Of a DNA stretch of 30,001 bases, positions 1-6,726 are shown in pieces (positions within the stretch are counted from its first letter, which is position 1; each line of letters opens with the position of its first letter). The DNA comes from an uncultured Pseudoflavonifractor sp. (lineage in GTDB: Bacteria; Bacillota; Clostridia; Oscillospirales; Oscillospiraceae). The translations under genes were made by a program, and so were the position numbers. The stretch lies in NCBI GenBank assembly GCA_904419835.1, contig CAJFTA010000046.1, positions 6,722 through 36,722 on the forward strand, written 5' to 3'. The notes beneath the pieces are model-generated. The model ran no database searches and had not been told where the DNA came from. It saw only the letters and a program-made list of their open reading frames with translations.

Positions 1-194
1 GTTCATGTCATGGAAACGCATGGTTGCCATCCCGTCCACATAGATTTCTGCGTCTGCCAGCAGTTCCTTGAATTTTTCATGGGAGATAATCTCACACAGT
101 AGCCGGTTATTGAAGCGTTCACTTTTCAGCAGTTCCACGACTTCATCACTCACAGGCTGAGCACAAGCAGCAAACTCAACAGTCGTTTTTTCAT
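1..194 (-). pseudogene. Small ORF of unknown function with a broken start frame, running off the window
   Basis: On the minus strand a good Shine-Dalgarno sequence (GGAGAGGG) precedes an ATG at 194-192, but that frame reads only 14 codons before a TGA. The adjacent frame stays open to the window edge and has ordinary coding character: after the A-tract it reads TTVEFAACAQPVSDEVVELL and later contains RFNNRLLCEIISHEKF. The two frames would join if the A6 run at 186-191 were A7, giving MKKTTVEF as a natural N-terminus. This is therefore a single-base frameshift in a homopolymer: a real mutation, a slippage or phase-variable site, or an assembly error. It lies 12 nt after the DUF2442 gene in the same direction. 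I do not recognise the family. Confidence 0.5.
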
Positions 195-206
195 CTTTCC
201 CTCTCC

Positions 207-455
207 TTATCTGCCCATCTGCATGGAATCCAGCAGTTCGCTGATGGAAGCGCGGACGTAGCAGGTCCCGTCGTCCCATACTACCTCATCATCTACCAAA
301 CGGGCCGTCTGAAACAGTTCCAACGATGACAACCGCCCAAACCGGATGGCGCGGACCCGCTGCTTCATGTTAATGACCGCCTCGCTTCCATTGGGAAAAA
401 ACAGCCTGAGCTGATAGCCGGGAAGCACTTGGAGCGTTACTCCCGTGACAGCCAT
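207..455 (-). CDS. DUF2442-like small protein
   Basis: An 82-residue protein starting at the ATG at 455-453, chosen because GGGAGGAGG lies just upstream; a longer reading would start inside a hairpin and has no ribosome site. The pattern is that of DUF2442: an N-terminal beta-strand segment (YQLRLFFPNGSEAVINM), a middle piece with LELFQTARLVDDEVVWDDG, and a short C-terminal helix. DUF2442 proteins are small, usually accessory genes of unknown biochemical role, sometimes paired with another small protein. Here the partner position is taken by the frameshifted ORF at 1-194. The family call rests on pattern resemblance only. Confidence 0.6.
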   Translation of the reverse strand: MAVTGVTLQVLPGYQLRLFFPNGSEAVINMKQRVRAIRFGRLSSLELFQTARLVDDEVVWDDGTCYVRASISELLDSMQMGR

Positions 456-482
456 GGTGCGACCTCCTCCCTGAATAAAACA

Positions 483-527
483 ACAGCATGGGAACTCTGT
501 GCTCATTATACAGAGTTCCCATGCTGT
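483..527 (-). terminator. Perfect 18-bp inverted repeat downstream of the luxR-like gene
   Basis: Arms 483-500 and 510-527 are exact reverse complements around a 9-nt loop. On the minus strand the hairpin is followed by a T-rich stretch (TGTTTTATTC), so it can terminate transcription of the luxR-like gene at 558-1757. It sits just before the ribosome site of the DUF2442 gene, so it could instead act as that gene's leader hairpin. A second short stem, ATCCCCC / GGGGGAT with a 4-nt loop (532-549), lies beside it. Confidence 0.6.
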
Positions 528-557
528 CCACATCCCCCGAACGGGGGATTTTGGGGG

Positions 558-1757
558 CTATTTCAGCAGATTCACCAGCTTGCTCCGGCGGTCGATGTTG
601 GTTTTGTTGAAAATGCTTCTGATATGGCTTTTCACAGTCTCCTCAGAGATAAAAAGCCTCTGGGCGATCTCTTTGTTGCGCAGGCCATCCACCGCCAGCT
701 GAGCCACCTCCCGCTCCCGGTCGCTGAGCTCCGTCATCTGGTCCGGGTACTTCTCCAGCATGGCGAAGATCCGGCTCTCCTCCGCTTTTGTGTAGTGGAT
801 CTCCAGGGCCTTGATCTCTTCAATGGTCTTGGAATGCTTCTTCTTTATGGATGGAAGCAAAAACAATACCGACAAATATTTCCTGAAGCAGGCCAGGAAG
901 GTATAATTTTTGTCCTGCTCCGCCAGGGACAGGGACTCTTCCAGCCATTCCGCCGCCCTGGGGATCGCCCCCATGGCCAGGTAGCACAGCGCCAGTCCCA
1001 CACACATAAAGTTCCGGGTCGAGAGGGAGATGAGCCGGCTGTCCAGCTGGAGAGAGGCTTCCACGCTGGCGATTGCCCGCTTGTACTCCTTCTTCAGGAT
1101 GAGGTCGGCGATGCGGTTGGTCTTGGCCATGAAGTTGGTGAAGGTGAGGTCGCCCAGCACATCCGCCGAACCCCTGGCCCAGGCCGCGGAGCGGTCCGGC
1201 TCCATCATGAGGCCCAGCAGATAGGTGCGGACCGTCTCGGCCATCTGGGTGTTGATGGCGGTGTGCTGCAAAAATGGGCAGACCAGAGCCTTTGTTTCCA
1301 GGTATTCGATGGCCTTCTGCAGGGAGATCATGTCCGACTGATAGATGGCGTTGATGCCCAGCAGCAGGACCGCGCCGTAGGTCACGGAGGCGTTGTGCCA
1401 CTGCTCGGACAGCATCGCAGCCCGGTGGGCGTAGATGTCCGACTCGTCAAAGCGGCCCTGGACGCTGAGGGCCTCCCCCATGTACAGCTCGTAAGCCCCT
1501 GCGCCGTGATTGCCGGTGAGGGAATTGTAGACCTCCAGCATATCCCGCAGCTCCTCTGCCGTCTCCATCATCTTCCCCGGCGTGCGGTAGAAGAGATACC
1601 ACATGGAGGTGGTTCCGAATATGTACGGCTCACGCTCGTTGAAGAGTTGGGAAGGCGCGGTCATCAGGGCGGCGGCTTTCTCATATTGTGCCTTCATTCG
1701 GGAAATGTCGGGAAAGTCCCGGAAGGCGGAGAGCAAATGCCTGTGACACCGAAGCAT
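558..1757 (-). pseudogene. LuxR/MalT-type (STAND) transcriptional regulator, N-terminally truncated
   Basis: The 399 residues comprise a helical TPR-like region (about 20-330) followed by a LuxR-type helix-turn-helix at the C-terminus (about 338-399: LSDREREVAQLAVDGLRNKE, then RLFISEETVKSHIRSIFNKT). Pieces such as WYLFYRTPGKM and YNSLTGNHGAGAYELYMGEA match large clostridial LuxR proteins of about 800-900 residues that carry an N-terminal P-loop ATPase. That ATPase half is absent here: no Walker A motif occurs upstream in any minus frame, and the first ATG (1757) has no Shine-Dalgarno sequence. The gene is therefore probably a 5'-deleted remnant, or is read from a non-obvious start. The DNA-binding domain looks intact. 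Family membership is firm; the pseudogene status is inferred. Confidence 0.7.
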
Positions 1758-2517
1758 GCGTCAAAGTTAGCCGCCGGCAGAACGGCCCACTTCAAGTCCT
1801 CCGGTTTAAAATGATAGGCCGTCAGCGTCATCACTATCTCCAGGGGCACTCCTTGGGGTGCGAGGCTTCGGAGCCGGCCAGTGCGGGAAAAGTTCCGTCT
1901 TCCCGATTCGAAGCGGCCTCAGTTCCAGAATCCGAACCGGGAAGCCGTCAAAGCGCAGGTCCCGCTGTCCCCTGGCGGTTGGCGCAAGCAGCGGAGGCTG
2001 CATCGTCACTGCGGAGCGTTCACAGAGCTGATAGGCTGGCGTGAGCTCATTTCCGTCTGCTTCATTCTACCATAAATCATTTCAAAGTTAAAATGAATAC
2101 TACTCCCGCTTCTTTTGAGGCGAGAACAGCATTCAAATTTTTGAACTGACGGCGCCGGCGCGGAATGTGATGGAGCATATCTCATCTGTCACCGCCGTCC
2201 AGACCGCAAAACGGCGGCCGGACACGGTGTTCCACTCCGCTTTTATCGGTGGCGGCAGCCTGGCCCGGCCGTTTGGCGCGGAGCCTTTTCCCGGCCCGCG
2301 CAGAAAAAGTATGGCCGTCCCTTGGAATTGTACTGCTTATGGGACTCTTCATGTGCTATATTATAGGCAAACCAGAGGCGGAAGAGATATTCTTTACCCG
2401 CATGCTCTACTCCTGCCTGGTGTACGCCGGTTTCCTGAACACAGAGGCCTTTAGCAGGCCGCTGCCGGACAGAGAACAGCGCCTCCATAGAACGGCTGTG
2501 GGGCAGGCTGCAAAACT
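1758..2517. other. Gene-poor stretch with disrupted coding fragments
   Basis: No convincing intact gene is visible. On the minus strand an open stretch reads leftward from about 2070 (after a TAG) with text such as DLRFDGFPVRILELRPLRIG, ending at 1806. An overlapping frame reads MTLTAYHFKPEDLKWAVLPA before running into the truncated luxR-like gene. These may be pieces of one frameshifted gene that I cannot name. On the plus strand around 2310-2480 one frame has a hydrophobic run (SLGIVLLMGLFMCYIIG), possibly a membrane-protein remnant. The stretch is partly AT-rich (2060-2145) and resembles a rearrangement scar or decayed mobile DNA between the regulator and the CRISPR array. Confidence 0.4.
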
Positions 2518-2584
2518 TGGTTCCCGCCCCGCGGGGAGCCGAACCGGCAGTCCTCTGGCCCTGCATAAAGAACCGTCCCGATTT

Positions 2585-2886
2585 GTCGCTCCCCACATGG
2601 GGAACGTGGATTGAAATTGGCGCGTTGGCAAGGGATATGCCGCCAAACTGGAGGTCGCTGCCCACACGGGGAGTGTGGATTGAAATGGCAGCGCCGGGAC
2701 GGGACTTGCGGCCCCGGCCAGTCGCTCCCCGCACGGGGAGCGCGGATTGAAATCTGCGAATTTAGAAGCCCTCTCTGGCGGGAATCGGGTCGCTCTCCAT
2801 ACGGGGAGCGCGGATTGAAATACGTTCTGGGTGATGCCGGTGGGAATGCCTCCCCAATCGCTCCGTGGGAATACCCGGTTCGAAAT
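2585..2886 (+). CRISPR. Short diverged CRISPR array, type I-C-like repeats
   Basis: Four clear 33-bp repeats lie at 2585-2617, 2654-2686, 2721-2753 and 2789-2821. A decayed fifth unit lies at about 2856-2886. The spacers are 36, 34, 35 and 34 nt. The repeats share GTCGCT at the start, a hairpin core around CCCCGCACGGGGAG and the 3' tail GGATTGAAAT, which is the signature of subtype I-C repeats. The four differ from each other at several positions, mostly in the hairpin arms. A sixth weak unit at about 2519-2550 (core CCCCGCGGGGAGC) fits the spacing, since 34 nt separate it from the first clear repeat. No cas gene is in the window. Array identity is firm; activity is doubtful. Confidence 0.88.
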
Positions 2887-2937
2887 ACGCCCGGCATCCT
2901 GCGGAGGTATTTCCCCGTGGGTCACTCCACCCCGGGG

Positions 2938-2983
2938 AAAAAATTACCGTGCCCCGGCAAAAGCCAGGGCACGGTAATTTTTT
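2938..2983 (-). terminator. Bidirectional-looking intrinsic terminator after the LTA synthase-like gene
   Basis: Arms 2938-2954 and 2967-2983 are perfect 17-bp complements ending in A6 on one side and T6 on the other, with a 12-nt loop. It lies about 40 nt beyond the stop codon of the minus-strand gene at 3025-4875. It could also stop transcription coming through the CRISPR array from the left. Confidence 0.85.
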
Positions 2984-3024
2984 CAAAAAGTTTAGTCGAA
3001 AATATATTACGCTTTCCCTCTCCG

Positions 3025-4875
3025 TCATTTCAGGGAAAAATACTGCTCCCGCCGGTCCACACCGCCGAAGAGGTTGTTGTACTGCACCTGCCGGTACTGC
3101 TCAATCAGGCCGGTGTATTCGTTCTGCTCCAGGTGGCTGTACGCATGGCCGCCGGCATCCGTGTACCCCACAAAGGTCATGGCGGGCAGCCGCTCCTGCA
3201 CGTCCCAGAGGAAATCGTTCCAGGCTGTCCCCTCCAGCCCGGCGCAGCGCAGCGCATACAGGGCCAGGAAGTTCAGACTGGTCACCTGGGGCACCTCCTC
3301 CGGGAGGGGGTAGTTGGCCCACACCACAAAGGGCACCTGGTACTTGCCCATGTACTGCTCCATGGTCATCTCAGCCTGGGTGACGCCGTAGGCTTTGTCC
3401 AGGAACGCCTGCTCCACCGAGGGCTGGTGGTCTCCGAACATAACCAGGATGGTGGGCTCGTCCAGCCGGGAGAGGTACGCAATCAGCGTCCGGAAGGCCT
3501 GGTCGGTCTTGTTGGCCAGGGTGAGGTACTGCTCGGCCATGGGGTACTTCCCCGGCTCATCGGCCACCGTCACCTCTGCCGGGTAGTCCTCCACGGTATA
3601 GCCTCCGTGGTTTTGAATGGTGACGTTGAAAAGGAAGAGCGGTTCTCCCGCCTCCTTGTGCTCCAGCTCCCATATGATCTGTGCAAAGTCCGACTGGTCG
3701 CTCACATAGCCGTGCTCCATGGTCTGGGGCACATTCATATCGTCGCCGCACTTGTAGCTGTCAAAGCCCAGCAGGGGATAGGCCCGGTCCCGCTGCCAGG
3801 AGGCGCGGGTACCGGGATGGAAGGCCAGGGTGCTGTAGCCCTGCTCCTTCAGCAGGGAGGCCAGGGAATAGGTGGGAGAGAGCACATACTGCTGGTAGGG
3901 GATACTCCCCGAGGGGAGAAAGGCCATGGAATTCCCCGTCAGGAACTCAAACTCGCTGGCGCTGGTGCCCGCGCCGAACACGGAGGCGTAGGCGTGGCCG
4001 AACACCGCGTTGTCCAGCCCGCTGACATAGTCCACCACGCTCTCGCTCAGCTCCAGATTGCCGAAGAACTCAAAGTCCGCCCAGGACTCGTTCATAATGG
4101 CGATCACATTGGGCCGCTCCGGGGCGTCCGCGGCCCCTGACGGCCCCGACGCCTGGGACATGAGCCGGTCCACGCCCTCCGGAGAGGTATCCGCCGGCTC
4201 GTCCACCTCCAGGAACTCGGTGTTGCGCAGGAACGTGGCCAGGCAGCCGCCGGTGCGGTAGGACCCGGCGGGGTCCCACACGTCGGTGGTCACGCCCAGC
4301 TCCCCCAGCCGGCCGGTGGGGATCAGGAAGCACAGGCAGGCCAGTCCGGCGCACAGCCAGCCCAGCCGCCCCTTCCAGCTCTTCAGCCGGAGCCTGGTCC
4401 GCACCCGCTTCAGGCTCAGGGCGCACACCAGGGCGATCATCAGCGCTCCCGCCAGGCACATCTGCCAGGTGGGGACAAACTGGTAGCTCCCCGCCACATC
4501 GGCGGCGGTGCCCAGGGCGGAGAAATCCCAGGGCAGAATGGGCGTGCCCCGGAAGCGGTTGACAAAGCAGTTGGCCGCGCCCCACAGCCCCGCCGCGATA
4601 TGGACGCCGCAGCAGCAGAGCCAGACCTGTCCCGTCAGGCCGCAGAGCGGCCAGTAGATCAGGGCGATGCAGAGGGCATTTGCCGCTGCCGCAGGCAGCG
4701 GCATGGCCCACGGCGGTACGCCGTAGGCCAGCTGCATCAGCCACACGGCGGTGAAGGGCGCGAGCAGCAGGACCGCCAGCAGGGGCAGCAGCTGGCTGGC
4801 CGTGAGGACGGCATGTCCTTCTCCCCGCTCCGGCCCGGCATGATATGTTCTCTCTCGTCTCAGCAGTTGGTTCAT
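3025..4875 (-). CDS. LTA synthase-like membrane sulfatase-fold phosphoglycerol transferase
   Basis: A 616-residue protein with five likely membrane segments in the first 190 residues (about 30-50, 64-81, 85-105, 137-155, 172-187) and an extracellular alkaline-phosphatase/sulfatase-fold domain from about 255. Active-site motifs of the LtaS/MdoB family (COG1368) are visible: NVIAIMNESW with metal ligand E263, GAGTSASEFEFLTGNS with the nucleophile T304, the HPG turn near 353, NHGGY near 422, and FGDHQP (D482, H483). Such enzymes move glycerol-phosphate from phosphatidylglycerol onto a surface polymer or glycolipid. The exact product cannot be told from sequence. The ATG at 4875 has GGGGGAA upstream and a perfect sigma-A promoter. 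It is monocistronic, with a terminator at 2938-2983. Confidence 0.88.
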   Translation of the reverse strand: MNQLLRRERTYHAGPERGEGHAVLTASQLLPLLAVLLLAPFTAVWLMQLAYGVPPWAMPLPAAAANALCIALIYWPLCGLTGQVWLCCCGVHIAAGLWGAANCFVNRFRGTPILPWDFSALGTAADVAGSYQFVPTWQMCLAGALMIALVCALSLKRVRTRLRLKSWKGRLGWLCAGLACLCFLIPTGRLGELGVTTDVWDPAGSYRTGGCLATFLRNTEFLEVDEPADTSPEGVDRLMSQASGPSGAADAPERPNVIAIMNESWADFEFFGNLELSESVVDYVSGLDNAVFGHAYASVFGAGTSASEFEFLTGNSMAFLPSGSIPYQQYVLSPTYSLASLLKEQGYSTLAFHPGTRASWQRDRAYPLLGFDSYKCGDDMNVPQTMEHGYVSDQSDFAQIIWELEHKEAGEPLFLFNVTIQNHGGYTVEDYPAEVTVADEPGKYPMAEQYLTLANKTDQAFRTLIAYLSRLDEPTILVMFGDHQPSVEQAFLDKAYGVTQAEMTMEQYMGKYQVPFVVWANYPLPEEVPQVTSLNFLALYALRCAGLEGTAWNDFLWDVQERLPAMTFVGYTDAGGHAYSHLEQNEYTGLIEQYRQVQYNNLFGGVDRREQYFSLK

Positions 4876-4932
4876 TTGTATCAGTTCCCCCGGAACAGGA
4901 TGTAAGGCGCTGTCGCTATAATGTAAGGTGTT

Positions 4933-4961
4933 ATTATAGCGCAGGAATCAGATTCTGTCAA
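4933..4961 (-). promoter_or_regulatory. Consensus sigma-A promoter of the LTA synthase-like gene
   Basis: On the minus strand TTGACA (4961-4956) is followed after exactly 17 nt by TATAAT (4938-4933), matching consensus at all 12 positions. The -35 box is formed by the T-tract that follows the hairpin at 4964-4990, so terminator and promoter share bases. Confidence 0.88.
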
Positions 4962-4963
4962 AA

Positions 4964-4990
4964 ACGGTCTCCCGCTGCGGGAGACCGTCT
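4964..4990 (-). terminator. Distal copy of the duplicated ssb terminator hairpin (has the T-tract)
   Basis: A 27-bp segment containing the stem GGTCTCCCG / CGGGAGACC is identical to 5228-5254. Read on the minus strand, this copy is followed by TTTTT, so it is the functional end of the original terminator of the gene at 5281-5913. The repeat element at 4991-5227 lies between the two copies. Confidence 0.8.
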
Positions 4991-5227
4991 TGGGCTTTCG
5001 AAAAAGTGGCTTCCGCCACTTTTTCGAAGGAGCTTCATGAAATTTTCACCTCGATTTCTGATGAAATTGTCGGCAAGAATTTCATGAGAAGTGTCATTTT
5101 CGAGGCGCATGTCCCCGAAAATGACGGATTTTCATTTGATTCCGTCATCTGCGGATGACGGAACTCTGCGAGGCTTGACGGAACTCTGCGAGGCTTCCCC
5201 TTCTGGGAGATTTTTCGACAAGCTGTG
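4991..5227 (+). mobile_element. Terminator-associated repeat element, copy 1 (237 bp)
   Basis: This segment is flanked by exact 27-bp direct repeats of a hairpin. It shares nearly its whole sequence with 23728-23911 and 29840-30001. Internal structure: a perfect 14-bp stem with TTCC loop (4997-5010 / 5015-5028); an inverted repeat TCATGAAATTTT paired with a near-complement at the TTTCATGAG region (5035 onward to about 5088); and GTCATTTTCG / CGAAAATGAC around 5092-5125. Ends TGGGCTTTCGAAAAA and TTTTTCGACAAGCTGTG are imperfect terminal inverted repeats. It also carries a 20-bp tandem duplication (5156-5175 and 5176-5195). No transposase or credible ORF is present, so it is MITE-like. Confidence 0.7.
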
Positions 5228-5254
5228 ACGGTCTCCCGCTGCGGGAGACCGTCT
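5228..5254 (-). terminator. Proximal copy of the duplicated ssb terminator hairpin (no T-tract)
   Basis: This hairpin lies 26 nt past the stop codon of the gene at 5281-5913 and is identical over 27 bp to 4964-4990. On the minus strand it is followed by CACAGCTTGTCG, the end of the repeat element, and not by a T-tract. Terminator function has therefore probably moved to the distal copy. Confidence 0.75.
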
Positions 5255-5280
5255 CTGCCTTCTTGTCAGACCGATGCCCT

Positions 5281-5913
5281 TCAGGCCTGCTCCGGCACTA
5301 TGGCTGCCCCGGCCGGCTCCAGCTTCATCACCGACACCTCAAAGGCGGTGCGGGTCAGATTCTGTCCGTTCTCCACCTTGATGTACTGCCGGCTCTGAAG
5401 CCGGCCCTCCAGCCGCACCCCGTCCCCCACGCCGAGGGAGGCGCACCGCTGCGCCAGGGAGCCCCACACGATGCAGGGCAGATAGTCGGCCCGGCCGTAC
5501 CGGCGGTTCACCGCCAGCATCAGGTCGCAGATATCCCGCCCCAATGGGGTGCGGCGGAGCACCGGCGGCTTGCACAGCACTCCGGCCAGGGACAGGTCGT
5601 TGGCGTGCTCCCCCTCTGCCGGGCGCAGGCTGCGGGCGAAGAGGGTGATGACCAGCCGGCTGCCCCGGCCGCTCTTGTTGTTAAAGGAGCGGACCTCCCC
5701 CTCGATCTCCACCTCCGTCCCCGGCTCCACCGGGCACTGCTCCAGCTGCCCGGCGGAGATCACCACGTTGATCTGGTCCTCCGCGCCGGACAGGCGCTCC
5801 ACCCGCAGGGGAAAGGTCCAGTAGGTGACCCCCCGGTTTTCGTGGGAGACCACAGGCGCCGCCGCCGCCTCGCCCCGCAGGAAGGCATGGTTCTCGTTCC
5901 AGTCTGTCTGCAT
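5281..5913 (-). CDS. Single-stranded DNA-binding protein with two OB-fold segments
   Basis: A 210-residue protein read from the ATG at 5913-5911 (MQTDWNENHAFLRG). An earlier in-frame Met exists, but the sequence before residue 1 is low-complexity and unlike the family, and GGGAGTG lies upstream of this start. Two SSB-type OB-fold repeats are apparent. The first (about 10-110) contains FLRGEAAAAPVVSHENRGVT and the EVEIEGEVRSFNNKSG strand. The second (about 115-205) contains SLAGVLCKPPVLRRTPLGRD, DLMLAVNRRYGRADYLPCIV and VRLEGRLQSRQYIKV. The second matches SSB/PriB-type proteins, which coat single-stranded DNA. Duplicated-OB SSB relatives occur in clostridia and are separate from the replicative ssb. 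It follows the flavodoxin gene by 76 nt on the same strand. Confidence 0.8.
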   Translation of the reverse strand: MQTDWNENHAFLRGEAAAAPVVSHENRGVTYWTFPLRVERLSGAEDQINVVISAGQLEQCPVEPGTEVEIEGEVRSFNNKSGRGSRLVITLFARSLRPAEGEHANDLSLAGVLCKPPVLRRTPLGRDICDLMLAVNRRYGRADYLPCIVWGSLAQRCASLGVGDGVRLEGRLQSRQYIKVENGQNLTRTAFEVSVMKLEPAGAAIVPEQA

Positions 5914-5989
5914 ACCAATCCACACTCCCGTGTCATTTCTCAGGATGTGAGATATATATGCAGGTTTGTCCCCCGCTATGACCATACCC

Positions 5990-6529
5990 TCAGGCCCCGT
6001 ATTCCGCGGCAAAGGCCAGCAGCCCCTCCCGGTCCCGGGGGGCCACCTTGACGGCGTAAAGCTCATTTCCGGCGGGCACCAGCTCTTTCAGCGCCTCCAG
6101 CTCGGGGGCGTGCCCCAGATCCAGCCCATCCACATACAGCAGCACCCGCTTGCCGGTAAAGGGATGGTTCTCCAGGTACCGGCGCAGGGGCCGGGCGGTC
6201 TCGCCCATGTAGACGGGGGTGCCGAACACCAGCAGGTCATAGTCTCCTGGGGCGTAGGGCAGGTCCTCCGAGGGGTGGTTCACCGTCACGGCGTAGCCCA
6301 TCTCCGCCAGCCGGGCGGCCAGGGCCTCCGCCTGGGGCACGTTGCGCCTGCCGTTGGACGGCTGATACAGGAGCAGGGCCTTCCGCGCCCCCTGCCCCAG
6401 CCGCTTCTCCGCCGGACGGCGGCGGCTGTCCCGGATGCTGACCGTGAGCTTGAAGAAAATCAGCAGCCCCACTCCCGCCGCAGCCAGCAGGGACAGAACA
6501 ATAAACAGTATATTGAGCAGCAGATCCAT
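5990..6529 (-). CDS. Membrane-anchored flavodoxin-domain protein
   Basis: A 179-residue protein with one N-terminal membrane segment (about 3-27, LLNILFIVLSLLAAAGVGLL), a basic linker, then a flavodoxin-like fold (about 48-179): the strand ALLLYQPSNGRRN in the phosphate-loop position, YDLLVFGTPVYMGETARPLR for the second flavin loop, and KRVLLYVDGLDLG. The usual T/S-x-T-x-x-T phosphate loop is altered to QPSNGRRN, so FMN binding should not be assumed. GGAGG precedes the ATG at 6529. The role is likely membrane-associated electron transfer or a flavodoxin-derived regulator; the sequence does not decide. Confidence 0.78.
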   Translation of the reverse strand: MDLLLNILFIVLSLLAAAGVGLLIFFKLTVSIRDSRRRPAEKRLGQGARKALLLYQPSNGRRNVPQAEALAARLAEMGYAVTVNHPSEDLPYAPGDYDLLVFGTPVYMGETARPLRRYLENHPFTGKRVLLYVDGLDLGHAPELEALKELVPAGNELYAVKVAPRDREGLLAFAAEYGA

Positions 6530-6649
6530 GGAAGATATCCTCCTTTTCCAGGTGCAGTCAAAGCATAGCAGAGAGATCTTATTTCTTCCATGGAGCTTTT
6601 ATTAAAATAAGTTAAAGTTTTGGTGTGCAGAGGCAGAGCGCGCCAGGGC

Positions 6650-6678
6650 TTGACATTCTCCCCCGTCCTCCCTATGAT
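6650..6678 (+). promoter_or_regulatory. Sigma-A promoter of the acyltransferase-3 gene
   Basis: TTGACA (6650-6655), a 17-nt spacer and TATGAT (6673-6678) lie about 50 nt before the start codon at 6727. Confidence 0.85.
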
Positions 6679-6726
6679 GAAAGCAGCATCCCCGAAGAAC
6701 CCCGGCAACAATATGTCAGGGAGGCG

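Noticed and set aside
2167..2614. Possible small membrane protein before the CRISPR array
   Set aside because: One hydrophobic stretch only, no ribosome site, and the frame runs into the array; kept as part of the gene-poor region.
2243..3028. Several overlapping minus-strand frames across the CRISPR array with repeated FNPRSPCGER-like text
   Set aside because: The periodic peptide is only the translation of CRISPR repeats and is not a repeat protein.
4991..5227. Short ORFs inside the repeat element (reading such as MKFSPRFLMKLSARIS)
   Set aside because: They arise from hairpin sequence, differ between copies because of indels, and lack ribosome sites fitting a conserved protein.
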